DNA of 64,000 nucleotides from CAWCUK01 sp963798775 (lineage in GTDB: Bacteria > Bacteroidota > Ignavibacteria > Ignavibacteriales > Ignavibacteriaceae): contig CAWCUK010000001.1 in NCBI GenBank assembly GCA_963798775.1, positions 558,001-622,000 on the forward strand. The letters run 5' to 3'. Positions within the stretch are counted from its first letter, which is position 1; the number at the start of each line of letters is the position of its first letter. Below the pieces are notes generated by a model. That model saw only the letters and a program-made list of their open reading frames with translations. It had not been told where the DNA came from and did not search any database. The translations under genes and the position numbers were made by a program. Positions 26,810 through 35,222 of this stretch are shown here, piece after piece.

Positions 26810-27260
26810 AAGTTTTAATAATCGGCCGTAGTTCCTTATTTAACTGAATCAATTCTTCATCAGAAAGAAGTGCCTGCACTTTTTGAAAAATAACTCTTTC
26901 CTCTTTTCTAATATGATCTGCTAAAACATTTCCGAGTTTATCAAGTTTATCTTCAAAATCCCCTTCTTCCTTTAATTTGTTTACTAAAGAGGTAATTTGT
27001 TTATGTTCTTTCTTCATTTCTTCAAAGAGATTATCAACTTCTTTATTCCTACCTTTTACCGCGGGATAAAGAACATTTTCTTCTAAATAAAAATGAGGGA
27101 TTAATTCTTCATTGTAGAATTTAATTGCGTACGCAACTTTTCCAGTTGTATCATTCGGAAGATCTTTATATTCCGGCGCGTTTTTTTTAATTAATTGCGC
27201 CAGCATTAAACCATGAAAATGATCATGCGATATCGATACCAATCCTTTATGTCGTTTCAT
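26808..27260 (-). CDS. Hemerythrin-domain protein
   Basis: 150-residue HHE cation-binding protein, a four-helix bundle that holds a di-iron site. Candidate ligands are visible in each helix: ISHDHFHG, IPHFYLEENVLYP, KKEHKQI and LADHIRKEERVIF. It has no signal peptide, so it is cytoplasmic. It is the last gene of the nir operon, 10 bp after the 4-TM gene. In this setting, next to ScdA/RIC, a truncated haemoglobin and nitrite reductase, a role in NO or O2 handling is the best inference. Confidence 0.88.
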   Translation of the reverse strand: MKRHKGLVSISHDHFHGLMLAQLIKKNAPEYKDLPNDTTGKVAYAIKFYNEELIPHFYLEENVLYPAVKGRNKEVDNLFEEMKKEHKQITSLVNKLKEEGDFEDKLDKLGNVLADHIRKEERVIFQKVQALLSDEELIQLNKELRPIIKT

Positions 27261-27270
27261 AATAAATTCC

Positions 27271-27756
27271 TTAAATCGGATTTTGTGAAAGTTCCGCTAT
27301 AAAATTTGACTTAAGATTTTTCTTAAAATTCGCTACCTGCATTAAACCTAGAACAAAAAGACTAATCATTTTGATGCTTTCTAATATGATATATAAAATA
27401 TGTTCTATTGATGAAGCAGGATTTTTTCCGCCAATAATCTCAAGTGCTCTTTCATTTAATACAGGCAAAAGCCAAATTGTTTGGATAAATAATATTATTA
27501 ATATTAAACTTAAAAGAAGGTTAATTTTAAAGGGTGAGCGGTTTAACACAACCGAAATTAGCGCTGTTACGGCAAAAATAATTTCAGCTATATTTAATGC
27601 CGCGAAAACATGCCTTCCGACATCAAGCCCTACCGGCAAAGTTAAAAGCGGAGCCGTAAATTTTATAGGTGCTTCCATAAAACTTATCGCGACTATAAAC
27701 GCGAACCATATAAAGGTTACAATAAAAGGATAAGTTTCTTTTCTTTTCATAATCAA
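27271..27756 (-). CDS. 4-TM membrane protein in the nir operon
   Basis: 161 residues with four predicted membrane helices (about 10-28, 47-68, 80-98 and 122-145), short loops and a basic C-terminal tail. A conserved-looking GLDVGRHVFAALNIAEI segment leads into helix 2. I do not recognise a family. It sits between the haemoglobin and hemerythrin genes with gaps of only 34 and 10 bp, so it belongs to the NO-defence part of the operon. It is far too short and lacks the histidine pattern to be an NO reductase catalytic subunit. Confidence 0.7.
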   Translation of the reverse strand: MIMKRKETYPFIVTFIWFAFIVAISFMEAPIKFTAPLLTLPVGLDVGRHVFAALNIAEIIFAVTALISVVLNRSPFKINLLLSLILIILFIQTIWLLPVLNERALEIIGGKNPASSIEHILYIILESIKMISLFVLGLMQVANFKKNLKSNFIAELSQNPI

Positions 27757-27790
27757 TCATCAATCTTTATTTTTACTCCCCTCGTGGTTA

Positions 27791-28186
27791 TTAAATTATA
27801 TCTATTTTTCTTTCGGTTATTCCCATTTTATATTGAAACATTGATGCGATTCCCATCGCTTTTTCTTTTGCTATATCAGCCATTTTACCGGAGAAATTCT
27901 CCCCAACGGTTTGAATAAAAAGAGATATCCATCGTGCAAAATGTTCTTGTCCGACAGGTAACGGAATATGTTTTGGGAAAGGCGCTCCTTTATAACCGGG
28001 ATTTGCGAGTAAAATCGTATTCCAGAAACTGTACATATTCGGCAGATGTTTTTCCCAATCTACTTTTGCAAAATTGTTAAAAACCGGGGAAAGTAAATCA
28101 TCATCATTTACTTTGTTATAAAATTCATCAACTAAAATTTTTATATCATCAATATTTTGGATGTCTTTTAATTCTTTAAGCGGCAT
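27791..28186 (-). CDS. Group III truncated haemoglobin
   Basis: 131 residues with the 2-on-2 globin pattern of the group III (ctb/TrHbP) family: FYNKVNDDDLLSPVF in helix A/B, HLPNMYSFWNTILL in helix E, the family-specific GAPFPKHIPLPV loop, and the proximal histidine in QEHFARWISLF. It binds heme and in other bacteria is induced with NO and nitrite stress. Its start overlaps the end of the ScdA/RIC gene by 11 bp, so the two are coupled and probably act together on NO or the damage it causes. Confidence 0.92.
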   Translation of the reverse strand: MPLKELKDIQNIDDIKILVDEFYNKVNDDDLLSPVFNNFAKVDWEKHLPNMYSFWNTILLANPGYKGAPFPKHIPLPVGQEHFARWISLFIQTVGENFSGKMADIAKEKAMGIASMFQYKMGITERKIDII

Positions 28187-28925
28187 TCAAAATTTCCTCT
28201 TCTAATAAGATTGATTTAGGGAATAAAATATAATTTTCAAGATGAACATGTTTATGCAAATCTTCTTCAAAATCTTTTAATTCTTGGTACAATGCTTTAT
28301 AAGTGTTACACGCATCTGCCGGAGGATTATATCCGTTTGTTATACTTCTTATTTCAAACATTTCATCACCGGCAGCCTCATGCTCGGCTTCCATCATTTT
28401 TATGGGATTTTTTACTGTGCCAAAGTAAGGAGGTTCCGGTTTCGCTTTATTATTTTTTACTGTTACTATTCTTTTTATATATGGAAAAAGAATTTCTTCT
28501 TCTTTCATCATATGTTGTTTTAAATCTTTATATACTACGGCAAATTTTTTAGCTACATCAATAACTTCCGGATGACGCGCTCCATGAACCATAGCCACTT
28601 TTTCTGCATGCGCGGATATAATCGGGATCATATTTCTTACATATGTATGATGATTATTTATTATATAATCAGAGAGAAAATCTAATTGCCAATTTTCATA
28701 TTTTGCATCGGCGGCGGGTGTTGAAGTAAATAAATTTTCCAACTCACTTATTATTGGTTCTTTATTTATTCCTTTTTCCGTACAAGCCTGTTCAATTGGT
28801 TTATTTCCGCGACAGCAAAAATCCAAGTCGTATTTTTCAAATATGGCCGCAGCACGGAAATTATTTGTTACGATTTGAGATAGAGTTAATTTATTTATAT
28901 CTGTTAATTCTTCGTTCGCTAACAT
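28176..28925 (-). CDS. ric: Iron-sulfur cluster repair di-iron protein (ScdA/YtfE/RIC)
   Basis: 249 residues with both RIC domains: the N-terminal ScdA-N domain with the diagnostic LDFCCRGNKPIEQAC (near 33-48), and a hemerythrin-like di-iron domain (80-245) with ligand histidines in IINNHHTYVRN, ISAHAEKVA, MKEEEILFPY, AEHEAAGDEMF and HKHVHLENYILFP. RIC proteins repair Fe-S centres damaged by NO. It lies between SCO and truncated haemoglobin in the nitrite-reductase operon, which supports that role. Expression is probably governed by the Rrf2 operator at 33131-33152. Confidence 0.95.
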   Translation of the reverse strand: MLANEELTDINKLTLSQIVTNNFRAAAIFEKYDLDFCCRGNKPIEQACTEKGINKEPIISELENLFTSTPAADAKYENWQLDFLSDYIINNHHTYVRNMIPIISAHAEKVAMVHGARHPEVIDVAKKFAVVYKDLKQHMMKEEEILFPYIKRIVTVKNNKAKPEPPYFGTVKNPIKMMEAEHEAAGDEMFEIRSITNGYNPPADACNTYKALYQELKDFEEDLHKHVHLENYILFPKSILLEEEILNAA

Positions 28926-28953
28926 TTAAGTTCTCCTTTAGTTTTATAAATTT

Positions 28954-29643
28954 CTAATTTTTTACAAGTTCTGTTACTGCGGTTAAATCTTGATTAAGCC
29001 CTGTATTCTGATGAATTATTTCTCCCTTTCGATTTAATAGTGTAATTAAATTTGTATGGGAGAAATTTCCGTCTTCTGTTTGTTTATATTTAAAACCTAT
29101 TAAAGCGGCCAATTCCATTACTTCATCTTTATCTCCGGTAAGAAGAGTCCATCTGTTTGTATCCAATCCTTTTGCTTTAGCATATTGTCTTAATGTTTGA
29201 GGAGAATCTCTCTCGGGATCAATTGAAACCAAAACAAATTTGTAATCATTTAATTTATCTTTTGGTATTGAAGCCTCTATCTTCTGCATATCATTTACTA
29301 AAATCGGACACGCGTAAGTGCAACTGGCGAAAAACATAGTCATTACAACATTTTTGCCTTTGAAATTTTCAAGCTTTACAACTTTATTATTTTGATTTGT
29401 CCAGTTCGAGTTAAGCTGATAAATAGATTTATCGGCTACACTATTTCCCATTGTTTCTTCGCTACAGCAGCTTTTCATGCTGTCCATTTCGGTTTTATTT
29501 TCTTTGTCAGAAACTTTTATAATATTTGAAGATACTCTGTTAAAATCATTATCATTTTCATTGAACAGAGAAAAACTGAAAATAAACATTGAGCAGACAC
29601 CGATAAAAACAACGGGGATAATTATCATAAAATATTTTTTCAT
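28954..29643 (-). CDS. SCO1/SenC-family copper chaperone
   Basis: 229 residues. One N-terminal membrane anchor (about 5-27) precedes a short linker with SCC and a thioredoxin-fold domain (75-225). The copper site is visible: the CxxxC in ASCTYACPILVNDM and the later His in NFSHTNLITLL. SCO proteins deliver Cu or reduce CuA cysteines. Here the obvious clients are NirK and the CuA site of NosZ, both in this island. It follows the NirV-like gene with an 18-bp gap. Confidence 0.93.
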   Translation of the reverse strand: MKKYFMIIIPVVFIGVCSMFIFSFSLFNENDNDFNRVSSNIIKVSDKENKTEMDSMKSCCSEETMGNSVADKSIYQLNSNWTNQNNKVVKLENFKGKNVVMTMFFASCTYACPILVNDMQKIEASIPKDKLNDYKFVLVSIDPERDSPQTLRQYAKAKGLDTNRWTLLTGDKDEVMELAALIGFKYKQTEDGNFSHTNLITLLNRKGEIIHQNTGLNQDLTAVTELVKN

Positions 29644-29661
29644 TTTGATCCTCTTAAAAAA

Positions 29662-30468
29662 TTATTCTTCATCTTTAACACATCTGAAGCCGAGATTATG
29701 CACGCAGTAATTTGCTTTTAAGCTGCTGCGAAAACCAATTCGCATAAATGCTGTATAATTTTTAACATCGCCGGCGCTTGCCGAACCCCCGCCGCAGAAT
29801 GTATTTTGTTCAACCGCCGAATTACTCCTTGAATCGCCGGTAATTAAAGCGGAATTAAAATCGTAAGTCCACTCCCAAACTAATCCTTGAATATCATATA
29901 TTCCCCAAAAATTTTTATCCGTAGAGCCGACTTTGGGAAGATTTTCCGGTGTTTGCTCCGCGTACCAATTAAGAACTGCCGCCAGCATTTTAGGATCATC
30001 CGGATCATATTTTTTAGTTTTACTTGCGGCCGCAACATATTCCCATTCGGCAACTGTGGGAAGTCTTTTTCCCGCCCATTTACTGTATGCTTTTGCCGCA
30101 AACCAGGAAACATAAGTAACAGGGCTTTGAGGATTAATTTTTTCCCCGAGTTCTAAATCATTTTTCCAATTCATTAAATAAGTTTCATCGGCAAATATTC
30201 TTTTTACTTTTGATTTTCTCCATTCCGGATTTGCTTTAACAAATTTTAAATATTGCTCATTTGTTACAGCGTATTTATCCATATAAAAGGAATGGACCTT
30301 TTTGTATCCCTTACTGTTTGTTGTTTTGTATAGTGGGATATAAATACCGCCGGAGATAAATACCATTTTCTCTGAAGATATTTTATTTTTGGACCCTGCC
30401 AGGCCTTCTCTTCCGACGGCTAAAAAAATAATTGCCAACAACCAAATTATTATTTTTTGATTTTTCAT
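29662..30468 (-). CDS. nirV: NirV-like formylglycine-generating-enzyme-family protein
   Basis: 268 residues, signal peptide to about 24, then a SUMF1/FGE fold: FYMDKYAVTNEQYLKFV, PVTYVSWFAAKAYSKWAG and RLPTVAEWEYVAAA, down to the NLGFRCVKD end. Its start overlaps the nirK stop by 4 bp. A SUMF1-like NirV downstream of nirK is known from Rhodobacter sphaeroides. The region that should carry the catalytic cysteine pair (GGS then C-x4-C in active FGE) reads GGGSASAGDVKNY here, so formylglycine formation is unlikely. A structural or maturation role for periplasmic NirK is the better inference. Confidence 0.85.
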   Translation of the reverse strand: MKNQKIIIWLLAIIFLAVGREGLAGSKNKISSEKMVFISGGIYIPLYKTTNSKGYKKVHSFYMDKYAVTNEQYLKFVKANPEWRKSKVKRIFADETYLMNWKNDLELGEKINPQSPVTYVSWFAAKAYSKWAGKRLPTVAEWEYVAAASKTKKYDPDDPKMLAAVLNWYAEQTPENLPKVGSTDKNFWGIYDIQGLVWEWTYDFNSALITGDSRSNSAVEQNTFCGGGSASAGDVKNYTAFMRIGFRSSLKANYCVHNLGFRCVKDEE

Positions 30469-31970
30469 TTTAATGTTAAATTTTTCTGATTTCTAATTTT
30501 TGCAACTTCGTCGGCCGATACTGTTTTGCCGGAGTTTCCAAAATTATTATAAACATATGTTAATGCTGCGGCTATTTGTTTATTGCTTAAATTTTGCGGA
30601 GGCATTATTCCGTTATATGTTTTTCCGTTAACGGTAACAGGCCCTTGTTTTCCGTTTAGTACAACATGGATTGCTCTTTCTTTATCAGCATTTAAGAAAT
30701 CGGATTTTGCTAAAGGAGGAAAAACATTCGGTATTCCGTTACCATCAGATTGATGGCATGCAGCGCAGACAGTAGAAAAAGTATGTTGACCTAAGGAAGC
30801 AATATTTTCTATTGTATTTTCTGTTTTATTACTTACGGTTTTTACTTCTGATTTCTGATCGGTTGGTTGAACTTTATTAGGATCCGGAATTCCTGCCCAA
30901 AGATCATCATCATTTTTATCGTTTGATCCCATATAAACTTCATCTTTTTGTTTGCCGGAATAAACTAAAGGATTTTCTTTGCCAGTAACTTTAAGCATTC
31001 CTATCGCGCCTTTATTAAAAGCTCGGAATATCGCGTGATCAACTAAAGTATATGTCCCCGGAACTTCTACTTTAAATTCTACCATTGCCGCATTTCCCGG
31101 CGCTACAGAAATTGTTTGAACGTCAGTTCCTGTTTGTGAAGAACCTTGAAATACTTTATCAAAAATTTCACCGATTAAATGAAATGACGAGGTTAAATTC
31201 GGTCCCCCGTTTCCGAAAAATATTCTTACTTTATCTCCTACTTTTGCGGGCAAAGCTTTATTTCCGGTTAAAGAACCTACAGCGCCGTTAAAAACTACAT
31301 AAGTGGGATTTTCATCTAAGGCTTTATCTAAAGAGAAAGTTTGTAAACCTTGTTCTCCAACTTTTCCGTTAGTATAAAATTCACCCTGCATTACATAATA
31401 TTCTCTGTCAACCGGCGGAAGTCCTTCTTCCGGTTCTACAAGAATTAAACCGTACATTCCATTTGCTATATGCATTCCTACAGGCGCGGTTGCGCAGTGA
31501 TAAACAAATAATCCTTCTTTTTCAGCCTTAAAGGAAAATACCGAAGTATGGCCGGGAGCCGTAAATGAAGAAGTAGCTCCGCCGCCCGGACCGGTTACTG
31601 CATGCATATCAATATTATGAGGCATTTTACTTGTAGGATCATTATGAAGATGAAATTCTACTAAATCACCTTTCTTCACACGAATAAATTTCCCTGGCAC
31701 TTGTCCTCCGAACGTCCAGAAATTATATTCAACTCCGTCATCTAAGGTTCTTGTAATTTCTTTTGCGGTTAAATCCACAATAACTTTTGATGAATGATGA
31801 CGGTTAATAGCAGGAGGTACTAAAGGCGCGTGAGTAAGTTTTGCATGCTCTTCTCCTTGTATTTGGCTGCTGTAAGTTTTTTCACAACCTGGTAAAACAA
31901 ATGTTGAAGTAATTCCCAGCAGTGTTAAACTTACTGCTGCGAGAAATATTTTTAATTTACTTCGTCTCAT
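30465..31970 (-). CDS. nirK: Copper nitrite reductase with fused cytochrome c, lipoprotein
   Basis: Reduces nitrite to NO. 501 residues from the ATG at 31970, which has GGAG six bases upstream. The signal ends FVLPGC (Cys 29), so it is a lipoprotein. The two cupredoxin domains span about 55-330. Type 1 Cu ligands are H118, C159, H167 and M172; type 2 ligands are H123, H158 and H312. The catalytic Asp121 (PHNIDMH) and His264 (SSFHLIGE) are present. After a linker, a C-terminal c-type cytochrome domain carries CAACH (402-406) and a GIMPP axial Met, giving the heme-tethered three-domain type seen in Ralstonia. The start lies inside the 3' end of the NapH-like gene. Confidence 0.97.
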   Translation of the reverse strand: MRRSKLKIFLAAVSLTLLGITSTFVLPGCEKTYSSQIQGEEHAKLTHAPLVPPAINRHHSSKVIVDLTAKEITRTLDDGVEYNFWTFGGQVPGKFIRVKKGDLVEFHLHNDPTSKMPHNIDMHAVTGPGGGATSSFTAPGHTSVFSFKAEKEGLFVYHCATAPVGMHIANGMYGLILVEPEEGLPPVDREYYVMQGEFYTNGKVGEQGLQTFSLDKALDENPTYVVFNGAVGSLTGNKALPAKVGDKVRIFFGNGGPNLTSSFHLIGEIFDKVFQGSSQTGTDVQTISVAPGNAAMVEFKVEVPGTYTLVDHAIFRAFNKGAIGMLKVTGKENPLVYSGKQKDEVYMGSNDKNDDDLWAGIPDPNKVQPTDQKSEVKTVSNKTENTIENIASLGQHTFSTVCAACHQSDGNGIPNVFPPLAKSDFLNADKERAIHVVLNGKQGPVTVNGKTYNGIMPPQNLSNKQIAAALTYVYNNFGNSGKTVSADEVAKIRNQKNLTLK

Positions 31971-33130
31971 TATTCGCTCCATTTGATTTTTTTATTAATA
32001 AACTCGAATTATCTTTTTTATCATTCCCCTTCTCTATTTTTTCCTCTTTTTCCAGAGTTTCTTCATTAAATTTTTTGATGGCTTTAGTTCCGGTCGGGTG
32101 TCCGTATGAATTCATATACTTATAATGATGAAGATATTCTTCTTTTGTAATATGGTTTTTCCAATTTCCTGTTAACATTCCTAATCCGGTTATTGCCATA
32201 AATATTATGACAATCGCAATGGCTAAATATTTTTTGTTTACTTTTTTCTTTGTTATAACAGATTTCAAATCGAGTGTATCTTCAACAGGACAAACATCTA
32301 CACAGCTCATACAAGTTGAGCATTCATCTGAAAGAACGGTAATTACTTTATCTACTTTTATATTGGACGGACAGGCTTTTGCGCAAAGTCCACAGTCAAT
32401 ACAGCTAATTGGATTTCTTTTAATTTTATGAGGACTTAAAAACGAGAACATTCCCAGAAATGCGCCGTAAGGGCAAAGATAGCGGCACCAGAAGTTTCTG
32501 ATAAATATGGAAAGAACGAATAATACTCCGATTATTATTAATGCGGTTTGAGAAATGTTCGCGAAGAATTCATACATTTTTAAATCTGCGACTATGTTAT
32601 AAGGACTATTAAGAAAAGCCTTAAGCGCGAGTGTTGTCATCAAAAAGAATACAGAGAAGAATAAAAAACCGAGAAGCAAATATTTTATACTTCTTAAAGG
32701 ATAATCGATCCATTTCGGCATTTTTAATTTTCTCTTAAAAATTTTTTTTATCATTTTATCGCCGAAATCCCCTACCAGTTCAGAGATGAATCCTACCGGG
32801 CAAAGCCAGCTGCAGAATGATTTTCCGAATACAAGTGAAACTAAAAGTATGGCCAGAAAGATGAATAAACCGGCCGGATGAGCAGGATGGATTTCTCCGG
32901 TTGTTAAAAACAAGTAAAAACTCATTAAAGAACTAATCGGTAAAAAACCTTCTACTCCGGCAGGACGACTGAAATATGCGGCTGCTCCGTTAGTTTTTAG
33001 AAATTCCATAAAAAGATAGAATTCCACTCCTATCCAAATGCAAAGAAGTGCAAAAACACTCTGTACCCAAAATCTATATTTTTTGAATCGGTTTTTCTGT
33101 ATTACGAATTATTTTCTTTTTTGTTTTCAT
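31957..33130 (-). CDS. NapH/NosR-like polyferredoxin membrane protein, frameshifted
   Basis: Membrane Fe-S protein likely to pass electrons from the quinol pool toward periplasmic reductases. The main frame (from a GTG at 33027) has four to five membrane helices, the FCSWLCPVGF and NFWCRYLCPYGAFLG motifs, and two 4Fe-4S sites (CIDCGLCAKACP and CSTCMSCVDVCP). The family's N-terminus (YRFWVQSVFALLCIWIGVEF) continues in frame upstream of 33027 but meets a stop with no start. An ATG at 33130 opens another frame reading MKTKKKIIRNTEKPIQK that meets it at an A6 run near 33083-33088; five A would join them into 390 residues. The 1174-bp span is one base over a multiple of three. An operator abuts the start codon. 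Confidence 0.82.
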
Positions 33131-33152
33131 TATCGGATGTTTTTGTCTGATT
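33131..33152 (-). promoter_or_regulatory. Candidate Rrf2/NsrR-type operator of the nir operon
   Basis: TATCGGA-N8-TCTGATT, matching 12 of 14 arm positions of the AATCAGA-N8-TCTGATT site in front of rrf2, with the same spacing. It directly abuts the ATG of the NapH-like gene, so a bound repressor would block transcription initiation or very early elongation. Confidence 0.6.
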
Positions 33153-33170
33153 TCTATGTAAAAAAAAGGC

Positions 33171-33602
33171 TTATAAAGCGCTAATTTTTCTTAAAGTTTT
33201 TTCGCGTAATTGATCAAGAGTTTCTTCGGTTAACATACTGTAAGCATTAGTTCTTAGCTCACCCCATTTATGGTGAAGCGGGCAAGGATGATCAGGTGAA
33301 CATTGAGGAAAACCGAGAACGCAGCTGTTGAATAATCCTAATCCGTCAATTGCCGCTACAATATCAATTAATCTAATTTGTTTCGGATCTTTAGCGAGTG
33401 CAAAACCGCCGGATTTACCTTTCTTGCTGTAAATTATTCCGCTCTCGGTTAAGCTCTGTAAAATCTTAGAAACAAATTCTTTAGGAATACTTAACTTATT
33501 CGCTATTTCATCCGCGGGAATAATTACATCGTTTGCTTGAGCGGCTAAAAATAAAACCGCCTGCAACCCGTATTCACACTTTTTTGAAAATATTACTGTC
33601 AT
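33171..33602 (-). CDS. Rrf2-family Fe-S regulator, NsrR-like
   Basis: 143 residues. The N-terminal winged helix (FSKKCEYGLQAVLFLAA, LSIPKEFVSKILQSL, YSKKGKSGGFALAK) is followed by a cysteine triad CVLGFPQCSPDHPC (C-x6-C-x5-C) typical of Rrf2 proteins that hold an Fe-S cluster. It lies between the nos and nir operons, in the same orientation. A perfect 22-bp inverted repeat sits 8 bases before its start, so it is likely autoregulated. Given the neighbours, NO sensing as in NsrR is the best guess; IscR-like or other signals cannot be excluded from sequence. Confidence 0.85.
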   Translation of the reverse strand: MTVIFSKKCEYGLQAVLFLAAQANDVIIPADEIANKLSIPKEFVSKILQSLTESGIIYSKKGKSGGFALAKDPKQIRLIDIVAAIDGLGLFNSCVLGFPQCSPDHPCPLHHKWGELRTNAYSMLTEETLDQLREKTLRKISAL

Positions 33603-33609
33603 TTTTATA

Positions 33610-33631
33610 AATCAGATTAAATTGTCTGATT
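33610..33631 (-). promoter_or_regulatory. Candidate Rrf2/NsrR-type operator (autoregulatory)
   Basis: Perfect AATCAGA-TTAAATTG-TCTGATT inverted repeat 8 bases upstream of the rrf2 start. Arms and spacing are identical to 40273-40294 in front of the nos operon. Confidence 0.75.
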
Positions 33632-33726
33632 AAACATAAGTAAGTTTCACATATTTGTCAACATATTTATGAATATTTTTTTTGAAAAATAATTTAGATG
33701 AGAGTCGGCCGTAAATAATCCCTTAA

Positions 33727-34515
33727 TTAAAAATCTTTTCTTTTAAAGTATCTTAAAGCCGCTGCCGAAGGAATGGAAATCCATAAAAGAAGAGTAATTA
33801 AAGAGACTACAGTACCGCTTGTTGTTCCTAAAAATTTCTGAAATACAGCGCCGGTATAACCCATTAAAGCTGAAATATCGAATTTAAGCAGGAATAAAAT
33901 TCTTCCCAGATCAACGGGATTTAATAAACTTATTGCAATAATAGGTTTATCCAGAGAATAATCTTTAAAGAAATAAACTAAAAACAAAATTAATCCATCA
34001 TAAAGAACACTTAACACCAGCCAAAACAAAATTGAAAATCCAAGCGCTTTTACTTTATCTTCATTATAAACGGCAATTAAAAAAGAAACGGCAAGAAAAA
34101 TAAAAGTTAAAAAAATACCGATAGCTAAAAGCAGCAGCAACAGTCCAATCTGTTCTTGTATATTACCCAAAAATAAAAATGGTAATGCTACACCTACTAA
34201 GAAACTGCATGAGAGAGGGATTACTGATCCGAAGAAAATTCCGATAAAGAGGGATTTCCTATCAATCGGCTGACAGAGCATCATTTCTATAAATTCTCTT
34301 GAATTATAAAAGTACATTATACCGAACATTATACTAACTAACGGAATAATAATAATTACAATATTCATCAAGCTTAAAATTGCTTTACCGCCGCCTCCGC
34401 CAAAGCTGAAAAGGGCGTAACTTACGGAAAGAAAAAATAAAGAATAAAAAACTATCCATTTACTTCGGGTAACATTACTTAATTCATATTTTATAATTTT
34501 ACCTATTAGTTTCAT
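33727..34515 (-). CDS. nosY: NosY, ABC-2 type permease for NosZ maturation
   Basis: 262 residues with six membrane helices. It begins KIIKYELSNVTRSKWIVFYSLFF, the usual ABC-2 cytoplasmic start. It forms the NosDFY complex that serves CuZ-site assembly in NosZ. Its start overlaps the nosF stop by 4 bp, and it is the last gene of the nos operon. Confidence 0.93.
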   Translation of the reverse strand: MKLIGKIIKYELSNVTRSKWIVFYSLFFLSVSYALFSFGGGGGKAILSLMNIVIIIIPLVSIMFGIMYFYNSREFIEMMLCQPIDRKSLFIGIFFGSVIPLSCSFLVGVALPFLFLGNIQEQIGLLLLLLAIGIFLTFIFLAVSFLIAVYNEDKVKALGFSILFWLVLSVLYDGLILFLVYFFKDYSLDKPIIAISLLNPVDLGRILFLLKFDISALMGYTGAVFQKFLGTTSGTVVSLITLLLWISIPSAAALRYFKRKDF

Positions 34516-35222
34516 TTATTTGCTCCGTTCATCATACTGGCTATTGCTCTTTCCAGTCTAACTTCCCCCTCGTTTACAAGTAAAGAATTTACGCTTCCTT
34601 TAAATCGAATTTTTCCTTCAAGTAAAAAAGCTATCTCATCCGATAGTTCTTCAATTTCACTCATTATATGAGAAGTTAAAATAATTGTTTTCCCTTTTTG
34701 TTTTTCGGCATTTATAAAATCTTTAAAATAACTGCTGGAAATAGGATCGAGGCCGGATGTCGGTTCATCCAAAATTAAAATTTCAGAATTAAATAGAAAC
34801 GCGACAAGCGCGCTTACTTTTTGTTTAGTTCCACCTGATAAAGAACGAAAAGGTTTATTCATTTCTTTATAAAGACTAAATGCTTCAATAATATCATTAT
34901 TAATTTCACAGTTTGAATTCCGTAAATCTTTAATCATCTGTATTACTTCATTAATAGTTAGATTTTCAGGATATCGGGCGATTTGCGGCATATAACCAAT
35001 CTGTTTTCTATATAAATAATCTCCCGTTATCAATCGTCCGTTTATTACAATCTGTCCGGCAGTCGGCTTTACTAATCCTAAAATAGATTTTATTAAAGTA
35101 GTTTTTCCCGATCCATTAGGTCCTACTATAGCCGTTACCATTCCGGAAGAAATTTCTAAATTTACTTTTTTTAGAACCTCAATTTTACCGAACTTTTTAT
35201 CTAAATTAATTATTGATATCAA
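34512..35222 (-). CDS. nosF: NosF, ABC transporter ATPase for NosZ maturation
   Basis: 236-residue ATP-binding subunit. Walker A is GPNGSGKTT (near 34), the signature is SLSGGTKQK (near 127), Walker B is ILILDEPTSGLD (near 149-160), and the switch His is in TSHIMSE. The family-typical VTAIVGPNG start is present. It pairs with NosY and NosD to energise copper/sulfur delivery to NosZ. It overlaps both neighbours by 4 bp, so the three are coupled. Confidence 0.96.
   Translation of the reverse strand: MISIINLDKKFGKIEVLKKVNLEISSGMVTAIVGPNGSGKTTLIKSILGLVKPTAGQIVINGRLITGDYLYRKQIGYMPQIARYPENLTINEVIQMIKDLRNSNCEINNDIIEAFSLYKEMNKPFRSLSGGTKQKVSALVAFLFNSEILILDEPTSGLDPISSSYFKDFINAEKQKGKTIILTSHIMSEIEELSDEIAFLLEGKIRFKGSVNSLLVNEGEVRLERAIASMMNGANK

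Noticed and set aside
27271..27756. NO reductase subunit in the nir operon
   Set aside because: Only 161 residues with four helices, without the histidine set needed for heme b and FeB.
29662..30468. Sulfatase-modifying enzyme working on a sulfatase
   Set aside because: No sulfatase is encoded nearby, the cysteine pair is absent, and the gene is coupled to nirK.
33027..33027. GTG at 33027 as the true start of the NapH-like gene
   Set aside because: Conserved residues typical of the family continue upstream of it in the same frame, so it lies inside the gene.
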